A stretch of DNA of 64,000 nucleotides from Agrypnia vestita (lineage: Eukaryota > Arthropoda > Insecta > Trichoptera > Phryganeidae): the NCBI GenBank assembly GCA_016648135.1, contig JADDOH010023033.1, positions 1 through 64,000 on the forward strand. The letters are read 5' to 3'. Within the stretch, counting starts at the first letter, position 1. The number at the start of each line of letters is the position of its first letter. Position numbers and translations under genes: made by a program. The notes under the pieces are model-generated. The model was not told where the DNA came from, did not search any database, and was given only the letters and a program-made list of their open reading frames with translations. Below, piece by piece: positions 57,235 through 64,000 of the stretch.

Positions 57235-57400
57235 CTTCTTCTTCTTCTTCTTCATCAGCCTTCATCTCTCCACTGCTGGATACAGGCCTCTTCCGTACCC
57301 TTCTATCCTTTCTTGTTGTTTTCTAATTGTAGCCATTTCCTTTCCCCCACAGTGGCTATATCGTCTTCCCATCTCTTTTGAGGTCTTCCTTATGGCTATT
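57235..57400 (-). pseudogene. RTE-like non-LTR C-terminal fragment with (GAA)n tail
   Basis: The minus frame reads RPQKRWEDDIATVGERKWLQ, then a stop codon, then KGTEEACIQQWRDEG and stops at 57,252-57,257. It matches the terminal pattern GRPxxRWxDDIxxxxGxxWxxxAxDRxxWxxLxEAYxQQW. A clean run of GAA on that strand (57,235-57,255) is the 3' microsatellite tail. Confidence 0.7.
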
Positions 57401-57558
57401 ATGGCATAAAATTATGTATCTAATAAATCCAATAACATGGCTATTACCCCGATTTTTATGTATTTCATTTTAAAGTTCTATTAACTCTAAAAAAACTTTG
57501 AATACATACAGCTGATTGTTCTAGGAGCTTTTCGTACGTCATCAGCAGTACATCTAAG

Positions 57559-57911
57559 ATGCGTTTATCTTCAGATGCTCGGATTGTCTCGGTCTCATAC
57601 AAAAAGATTAAATGCTTATGTTGAATGCACAAAATGTCTTGTTATGTAAACCCATCTTTGTTAATCTGTTGCAACTTGAACTTGTTAATATGAGAGGCAC
57701 CTAAAGCGGCTCGAGAGAGAGAGAGTTCAGTGCGCAGATCACCGAAAGGACCCTGAGATTGTAAAAGAGGAGTGAGGTTAGTCCCATTCTACTCCGATTG
57801 AACAAGCTGGTGATGACGAGGGGCTCAGATCATGAGGAGCTGAACTCCACGTCATAAAATGGCGTTTATCTTCAGATGCTCTGATTCTTTCGGTCTCATA
57901 CAAAAATATTA
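57559..57911. repeat. 50-bp direct repeat flanking a 250-bp spacer
   Basis: GCGTTTATCTTCAGATGCTC, GGATTGTCTCGGTCTCATAC (57,559 on) recurs as GCGTTTATCTTCAGATGCTC, TGATTCTTTCGGTCTCATAC at about 57,861. The second mariner sits at the right edge of the second copy. Confidence 0.8.
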
Positions 57912-59191
57912 GGTCCTTACATATGAAATTGGCGTTTAGTATGGGAGGAACATAAAGCCGATTTTTTTTATTATAATATATTTATTTAATCAAAGTATGT
58001 ACCATTGCTATCTACGCACTTTTTCCATCTCATAGGTAGTTCATAGATCCCTTTACTAAAAAAACCATTCGGACGGGAATCAATAAAATCTTTGAAGGCG
58101 GTTTGGACTGCCCCATCGGAGTTGAATTTTTTCCTTTGCAAGAAGTTATCCAAATTTCGAAAAAAATGGTAATCTGAGCAAGGTCCGGAGAGTACGGTGG
58201 ATGTCTTAGACATTCCAATTGAAGCTCCTCTAATTTGGTAGCCGTCTGTTGTGCAGTGTGTGGTCTAGTGTTATCATGAAGCAGCAGTGGCCTAGAGCGA
58301 TTAACCAGCCTCGGTTGTTTAGTAGCTAGCTTTTCTATCATGGTTTGCAGTTGCTGACAATAGACATCTGCCGTAATCGTCTGGCCAGATTTAAGAAAGC
58401 TGTAGTGAATTAGTCACCAGCACTAGTCCACCAAACGCTCACAAGTAACTTTTTTGGAGTCAATTTTCGCTTGGGGCATGGTTTGGCTGGTTCGGCAGGG
58501 TTCAGCCATTGCGATGAGCGATTCCGATTATCGTAAAGGATCCACTTTTCATCACAGGTAATGATTCGATTTAAAATCCCTTCATTATTGTGCCGGTTGA
58601 GTAATGCAACGCAGCAGTCAACGCGCGTTTGTTGATTTGCTTCACTCAATTCGTGAGGTACCCACCTTTCAAGCTTTTTCACCTTACCAATTTGCTTCAA
58701 GTGGATTAAAACAGTTTTATCACTAACACCGCAGCCTGCAGCTAACTCGGATGTGGTTTGCGATGGATCCGCTTCCACAATAGCCTTCAATTCTTCATTA
58801 TCAACTTTGGTCTCCGGCCGTCCACGGGGCTTGTTCTGCAGGTCGAAATTTCCAGAACGAAAACGTTGGAACCAAAAACGCACTGTGTTTTCTTTTGCGG
58901 CACCGTCGCCATACACATCATTAATCCTTCGAGCCGTTTCTGCAGCACTGGTGCCACGGTGGAACTCGTACTCGTAAATAACGCGATTTTTCAAGTTTTT
59001 CCTTTTGTAAACTGAGAGACGCAAAGAAAAAAACAATTGAGGAAAAAACAAATGAATTATAATTTTCAAAACACAAATACATGAGTAAATAGCTGTATAA
59101 ATTTGGATTTGGAATTCCTTACCAAAGAGAAGATATTTGAGATCAAATTTGCCAGTACGGCATAACGCCAATTTCATATGTAAGGACCTAA
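57909..59191 (-). mobile_element. Mariner transposon, second copy, inactivated
   Basis: 1283 bp, in reverse orientation relative to the copy at 18,662. TA flanks both ends (57,907-57,908 and 59,192-59,193). One end carries the same 29-bp terminal repeat. At the 59,191 end the repeat is intact to GGCGTT and then has one change. The 3-bp length difference is explained by +2 and -4 in the coding region and -1 in an A-run after the stop. Confidence 0.97.
57986..59003 (-). pseudogene. Mariner transposase pseudogene
   Basis: Aligns codon by codon with the intact transposase at 18,850-19,869 (1018 against 1020 nt) and is clearly recent. Three lesions are visible. The start ATG is AGG (59,001-59,003). 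A net 2-nt insertion near 58,408-58,412 creates a frameshift and immediate stop after ...WWTSAG. A 4-nt deletion near 58,175 shifts frame inside YSPDLAPTDYHFF, just before the third catalytic Asp. HDNARPH has become HDNTRPH. The open frame that extends to 59,246 starts in flanking DNA and is an artefact. Confidence 0.95.
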
Positions 59192-59193
59192 TA

Positions 59194-60120
59194 TTAGATT
59201 TCCTGACTATCTTCATCCCAGTGAACAACATTTTTCTGTCTTGCAAAATTCTCCACTCGGTCCATCGCTGATGAGATCATGGAATAATTCATTTTAATTT
59301 CGGCTTTAGTGTCTACACAAAGGTTTTCGAACGAGATAAGATTTTTTCTCAGCGGTACACAGAAATGAATTAATTAACTTATTTAATAAAGAGATGAGGT
59401 TTTAATTATAATCGAATTATTTTAAATTCTCTCCTCAAACGTGGGTGGTTTTTAATTTTTCCCGAGGGACGCTCTGCGTTATTTTTTTTTCAACAATATA
59501 ATGTTATTATAATGGCGGTGGCCTTTGTCGCGCTCCGAAACAATGCAGTGAACGTTGCTGGGAAAAGTGTGGGGAGGGGGGGGCTTGGGACGAAACAGCT
59601 ATTGTGGGGCAGACGGTTAGACCGTTCCAGTTTTCAATCTTGATCCGGAATCTACCAGGACTGAAAGCATTTTCGACATTAAAAGTAATAGTCGATTTGA
59701 TGTTTTGAGGGTTGGCTGCCGTGTGTGAGGAAAGATTCTCACCCGACCGGGTGAATCTTACATGAAATATGTTATACGGTACAAACGCTTTTATAATAAA
59801 AAAATATAACATTTTGTGATAAAGATCGCAGATATAATTTTAAAAAAAAATTAAATAACTACAAAAACAAATTTTAATTTAAAAATTTGATAAAAATCTA
59901 CACTCACATTTCCTCTCATCCATAATTTCCCTGAGCTTCATTGTTATAATAATAGAGTTTGTGTATAAAATTGCCCCTGGTTCGTTCATTCTGTGCCCTT
60001 ATATTTTATCTCACCAGATGTCAGATATACAAACCTTAAAATACCTACATACAAATGAATAAAGTTTTTTTATTTATATATATTTTTAAAAATACAAATG
60101 CGAATACGTCATATGTATCA
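59194..60120. other. Spacer, no recognised gene
   Basis: 59,510-59,760 is GC-richer with a G-run (GGGGAGGGGGGGG near 59,572); the minus frame 59,507-59,812 (101 aa) reads through it without a known domain. Confidence 0.35.
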
Positions 60121-60245
60121 TTTTTAAACTAAGCTATTCGTTTGTAGTATTAAAATAGGACTAACTTGCCGGTGTCCTGAAATGGGGCTCGAAACATCGA
60201 CCAGCAGATCAGTAGGCGAGCGTCTTGACCACTACACCAACATAA
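60121..60245 (-). mobile_element. tRNA-headed SINE, family A copy 3
   Basis: The minus strand has TTGGTGTAGTGGTCAAGACG, TCGATGTTTCGAGCCCCATT (B box damaged) and the tail GGCAAGTTAGTCCTATTTTA. Head spacing matches the copy at 6252 best. Confidence 0.75.
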
Positions 60246-61335
60246 AGTATATTGCATAAAGCTTGTGTTGAATATTTTTTTAGGTGTGATCAGTAGGGTT
60301 TCCACAAAAAAATGAAGAATGAAAAACCAAACCGTTGAATAATGAAATTAAACCTAATGTTGACGCTTTGTGCTTTTAAGAGTTATTCAAATTTGTCCTA
60401 TTTTCGCTACCCAAGAGCTTTGTTTGACCTACTTTAAAAATGCTTTTAAAAATATATACAGTTAAAGCATTCTTAAAATGTTATTTTGTATACGGTGGTG
60501 CAAATGGTGTACGAAATAACTGCAAAATGTGTGATTAGATTTTTTCCCAAGCTTTTTCTCGATATAGGTATCAATAAATGCTACAAATCTTATTATAAAC
60601 TCTGATATTATTTAAATAATAGCTGAGTTAATGTTGTAAGGCAACCGGTTCATTGCTAATTGTGTTTATTCACATCCCCAATAATAATAAATTAGAATTT
60701 CCGTCGAAACGTTTTCAAAAATTCAAAAATTAAAGAAAAATAAAACATTCACATTATGATTTTTTAATAAACACATTTTTTTACAAACATTTTTTTTCTG
60801 TATAATGAAAATTAAAACCAATCATTACAACAAAGCATATGTCATTGGTATCAATCATTTATCAAAATTTATAATTCTTAATGTAACAATGTCCCTCACT
60901 AACGATACCAGATGGCACAAATAATACGAGGTTCGATTCTCGAAATATAAACGATTTTTAAATAAGACACAGAAGTAAAATCCACCTTTAAAATACGCCG
61001 CAGAAAAGCCCAAACACATTTTAAAGTTCATATTGCATATTAAATTAAGAGCATATCAATGACCTCCAGCGTAGACGAAAGCAACGCACCTCCACGCTGT
61101 GCATACAATCTGCGACCACGCAAGAAATAATCAGTACGTCCTTAATCCCCGCGAAAGGATTTTCTCGAATATGATTCCAGTCGAGAATCGAACATATCCA
61201 TACGTTTTGTATCAAAATATCCGTTGTTTCAATAGGTACACAAATATGCCAAACAGCCATAAAGTCAACCTTAGATCTTTAATTATGATTAATTCAAATT
61301 GGGAAAAAAATTATATTTTCTACCATCCTTAATAT
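60246..61335. other. AT-rich spacer
   Basis: CGAGGTTCGATTCTCG at 60,931-60,946 looks like a T arm/B box, but no A box or tRNA fold precedes it. No gene recognised. Confidence 0.4.
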
Positions 61336-61790
61336 TGTTACGAGACGTGACTGTGGAAGGCAAATGAAAACGCCGAAAATTAATTCTGATTTATTGATTA
61401 TTTCAACAAACTCACGAAGTCACTGAATAAGAATTTAATTTTATCACTATTCTTTAATTCACACTATTTCTTATTAAATCACTCTTATGTGAAATACTTT
61501 ATTTATTTTTTGCTGTAATACTCTGTTTATTTATCGCACGTGAGTAGGTCGCACCGGCAGAAACGTCAAAACAAACATGAAACACAGTGGTACTGGTTCC
61601 TCTTTTTTATACGAAACACGTTGGTTTCTCGAATCCCCGAGATTATTCCATACATTTATGAATGTTCTCATCGCGCTCAGGCTGTTCTAGACATCTTCCG
61701 AAGGTTATTGATAATCTCATAGTGCTGGAGAATATTCTAGAGCATTCCATAGTGTTATTTCGGAATGACATAATACAAGGGATTCGGACA
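61336..61790 (-). mobile_element. Solo LTR, family L copy 2
   Basis: The minus strand begins TGTCCGAATCCCTTGTATTA and ends CAGTCACGTCTCGTAACA, so it has TGT...ACA ends. Dyads GAATATTC, GAACATTC and TTCGAGAA precede TATAAAAAA. The downstream part (ATAGTGTGAATTAAAGAATA, GTGATAAAATTAAATTC) matches 16,230-16,270. The region just before the end (TTTCATTTGCCTTCCACAGT) matches 3370-3388 and 41,885. No target duplication or internal region. Confidence 0.75.
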
Positions 61791-62517
61791 GTGCGCAATT
61801 TCTTATGTTTACCATTTCGTTGCAATATCTTGTTTAATTAATCAAAATAATTTTAAGAAAAACCTTCAATTTGGTTAAATTTCTTTACTCACTGATGTAC
61901 CTTCATCACAATTACGAGAAAAAACATTATTTTTAACAATTGCTTTGACACAATTCTCTGAAGAAAGGCTTTATGGCAGACTATATTGCCTTTCTTGCTC
62001 CTCAGACGACCGAAAAATAATTGCAGACAGTTTAAAAGTTCAATAAAAGCGACCATAACTTTCCGAGGCTATCAACCACAGTTTTTGTTCCGACTTGTAT
62101 CTTCCTCGGGGAAATCCCGGGAGGGTGATTCCTCACCAACTTTCTGGAGTAACGAAGCGCGCCCTTGAGTCTAATCCTGGAACTACCTGGAGGGTTTGCT
62201 CAAAACTCGTTACGCAGCAAAGATTGTTGTCTCTTCAAAGTCTGGAAGCTGACCGACTTTTTTAATATTTGAAAATATAAATTGAAAGTTTATCAAAGCC
62301 TTTTCATTTGTTGCGGGAAACGTGTGTTGGATATTAAAGTTACAAGCGAAGAGTACACGAATGAGGGTTGTCTCGAAATTTGCCGAGACTAGTAGAGTTT
62401 CTAAAGTCTCACGTATGGACAATACAGAATCCAGCACAGAGCGATGTAATGATGTTGTTTTAGTATCTATTTCGGCCATGAGTTGAGGCTGTGAGAACAG
62501 AGCCATCAAGCGTAACG
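61791..62517. other. Moderately GC-rich unidentified segment
   Basis: A minus-strand frame (62,210-62,509, 99 aa, MMALFSQPQLMAEIDTKTTS at its start) looks more gene-like than most and the surrounding 600 bp are less AT-rich. I recognise no domain and see no splice sites. It may be a transposon-derived or host exon remnant. Confidence 0.3.
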
Positions 62518-62835
62518 ATTTATTATTTGGTAGCGTTAGCGACGGACATTGTTACATAGATAACTGTGCATATTATTTGCGCTATCTGATAGCGTAAGTA
62601 ATAAGATAATTAATAGAGAATTATGAATTTTTGTTTACTTTTTATGCCTCGTGCATTTTTATTTTTGTATACCTCATTCTACACCTCATCATTATTTGCG
62701 CAATCTAGTATTTTCAGTGACGGACATTGTTACGTAGAGAATTATGATTTTTTAAAATTTATTAATCATCACTATTTTCGTTATCCAGTAGCTTCTGTGA
62801 CGAACATTGTGAAATAGAAAATTACGCATTTTGTT
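62518..62835. repeat. Degenerate tandem repeat
   Basis: The block ATT(A/T)G(C/T)G...TAG..TT..G.GACGGACATTGT occurs three times (about 62,523-62,575, 62,688-62,745 and 62,768-62,830), with AGCGACGGACATTGTTACAT, AGTGACGGACATTGTTACGT and TGTGACGAACATTGTGAAAT. The last two units are about 80 bp apart. Confidence 0.6.
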
Positions 62836-62844
62836 AACTTTTTA

Positions 62845-62898
62845 CTCACTGGCTGTAACTCGTTAAAAATGACGGTGCTTCACATGCCGATTCCTAAA
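62845..62898 (+). repeat. Dispersed repeat D, copy 3
   Basis: CACTGGCTGTAACTCGTTAA, AAATGACGGTGCTTCACATG, CCGATTCCTAA. Like copy 2 it is followed downstream by a tRNA-like sequence (here 63,055). Confidence 0.7.
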
Positions 62899-63030
62899 GA
62901 ATAAGTATTTACTTATTAGCGACGGACAGACGGACGGAAAAATATTTTATTCAAGAACACATTCATATTAGTGAAGTTGTAACTTTTCAAAAATAAAAAT
63001 TAATCAATTAATAAAGTGAGAATTAAGGTC

Positions 63031-63137
63031 GATATATTCACGGAAATATACAAGGCTTCTATAGCTTAGTGGTTAGAGCACCGCCCCTAGGGCACCGGGT
63101 TCGAATCCCGGTAGTAGCCAAATATTTTTTCGTGAAT
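63031..63137 (+). repeat. tRNA-like sequence within short inverted flanks
   Basis: 63,055-63,119 folds as a tRNA in most parts. Acceptor GCTTCTA/TAGTAGC pairs 6 of 7. The D arm is GCTT-AGTGGTTA-GAGC, and the perfect T arm is CCGGG-TTCGAAT-CCCGG. Between the D and T arms there are only about 15 bases, which can form just GCCC-CTA-GGGC, so no 7-base anticodon loop exists. A and B boxes are intact. Flanks TATTCACGGAAATAT and AATATTTTTTCGTGAAT are inverted. Best read as a tRNA-derived SINE head or pseudogene, not a decoding tRNA. Confidence 0.7.
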
Positions 63138-64000
63138 TAGATTTTTCTGTATGTCTTTCTAATTGATTAATTAATTTGATTGGAAAAATATTTAGTTATC
63201 ATTCATAATATTTAATTTGCTTTTATTACTTTATCTAAAATTTCTAAAATTCATCATTGATATAGCTCTAATCCTGTTATTTTATGTAAAATTTCTAAAC
63301 TCATGAAAATTTCAACATAGGTAATAATAATTATACACATAGGTAAAAGTTTTGATAAAGAATTAAGGAGCACTTAAGAATTTTAATTTTTGGCATACTT
63401 TCTAACTTGATGAAAAATTGCCCCAAATCATGTTGTGTTTCTTTATATAAAGTGTTTTATTTTTATAAATATAAGTAATGTTTGCAAAAAGGCATTTTGT
63501 TGTAACTAGAGAATTTATAAAATTTTTAATTAGAGAGAAAGTAAAAAATTAATAATTTCCATTCCTTTCATACATACACCTTACGTAATCTACTCGACTA
63601 GTGCTGCCAGTGCCAATAATATTTATTTTCATAACAAAAATATTTAGTTCTGCTTGAAAAATATGTGATAACAGATTGAAATGATGTATATTGTAATATC
63701 TACTGCGTATTTATAAAAGGTTAAATTTTTGACCTGACTTTTACGAGAAAAGGTCAAAGGTTTTGCCTTAGCGACTACAACCGGTAAAATCCGTTGTTTC
63801 TACCAGACGCTTTGTTATAACTTTATTTATACGTCTTCTTAAAGTAATTAAGCATACAATGCAGAGAAATATAAACATAATTAAAGTTGTGAATTCAAAT
63901 AATTTATTTATTCAATATTATTTTGAAGTATTTCGATGAAAGTGTACACGTACAACGGCGCATTAAGATTTTATATTTGACATTTAGGATACATAATTTT
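63138..64000. other. AT-rich spacer to the window end
   Basis: No gene or repeat recognised except ATTGATTAATTAATT at 63,164-63,178, which mirrors AATTAATCAATTAAT at 62,998-63,012 around the tRNA-like unit. Confidence 0.4.

Noticed and set aside
58410..59246. 278-aa open frame as a complete transposase
   Set aside because: Its first codons lie outside the mariner element (which ends at 59,191). The family start codon is AGG and the frame ends at a frameshift.
60931..60946. tRNA T arm CGAGGTTCGATTCTCG
   Set aside because: No acceptor, D arm or A box at the right distance.
62210..62509. 99-aa minus frame as a host gene
   Set aside because: It has a Met start and fair composition but no domain, splice site or neighbour to support it; left as unassigned.

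Overview
This 64 kb window is AT-rich, repeat-laden eukaryotic DNA, almost certainly from an insect. The evidence is DD34D mariner transposons with TA target duplications, decayed Jockey-, R1- and RTE-like non-LTR retrotransposon tails, several tRNA-headed SINEs, solo LTRs and foldback elements. The order cannot be fixed from the sequence alone. No complete host protein-coding gene is visible. The only convincing full-length coding region is a mariner transposase.

Layout. 1-1080 is a TCATCA-rich minisatellite with a 444-bp higher-order period. 1.1-18.6 kb holds an LTR end (3.1-3.4 kb), two related long-palindrome elements (5.06-5.61 and 11.55-12.07 kb), tRNA-headed SINEs (6.3 and 14.2 kb), a small MITE (7.1 kb), a CpG-rich pocket (8.4 kb), a mariner-superfamily relic (10.8-11.3 kb), a solo LTR (15.8-16.35 kb) and non-LTR fragments (8.9, 17.2 and 17.5 kb). 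18,662-19,947 is an apparently intact mariner. Its near-identical but broken sister lies in the opposite orientation at 57,909-59,191. 20-33 kb carries LTR remnants (21.4 and 24.4 kb), inverted tRNA-like heads (22.3 and 22.6 kb), a Jockey-like 3' fragment (26.0-26.9 kb), hairpins and another non-LTR tail (29.0 kb). 32,844-33,549 is a Harbinger-like element with a frameshifted MADF domain. 36,837-37,743 is flanked by TTAA, and 40,334-41,430 is a pogo-like element. 42.94-43.13 kb looks like a heat-shock promoter (HSEs, CRE, TATA, initiator) with no chaperone gene after it. 44-49 kb has two inverted copies of a repeat, two non-LTR 3' ends and a mariner-like relic. 52.2-53.0 kb is a GC-richer island with two exon-like open frames. 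61.3-61.8 kb is an inverted solo LTR related to the one at 15.8 kb. 63.05 kb is a tRNA-like sequence lacking a normal anticodon arm.

The most interesting signal is a recurring small module: CTGANGA, one extra base, a short hairpin, GAA, a palindrome, then a U-H dinucleotide. It occurs in several unrelated sequence contexts (13,972; 20,707; 27,228; 27,990; 46,510; 48,124; weaker at 22,662, 38,165, 55,558 and 56,875). It matches the hammerhead ribozyme core with a very short, self-complementary stem III, as known from Penelope-like retroelements. The second signal is a TTCnnGAA dyad just upstream of the TATA box in three separate LTRs, which suggests a heat-shock-responsive LTR family.

All identifications come from reading the sequence and from memory of the families. 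No alignment, fold or database search was run.
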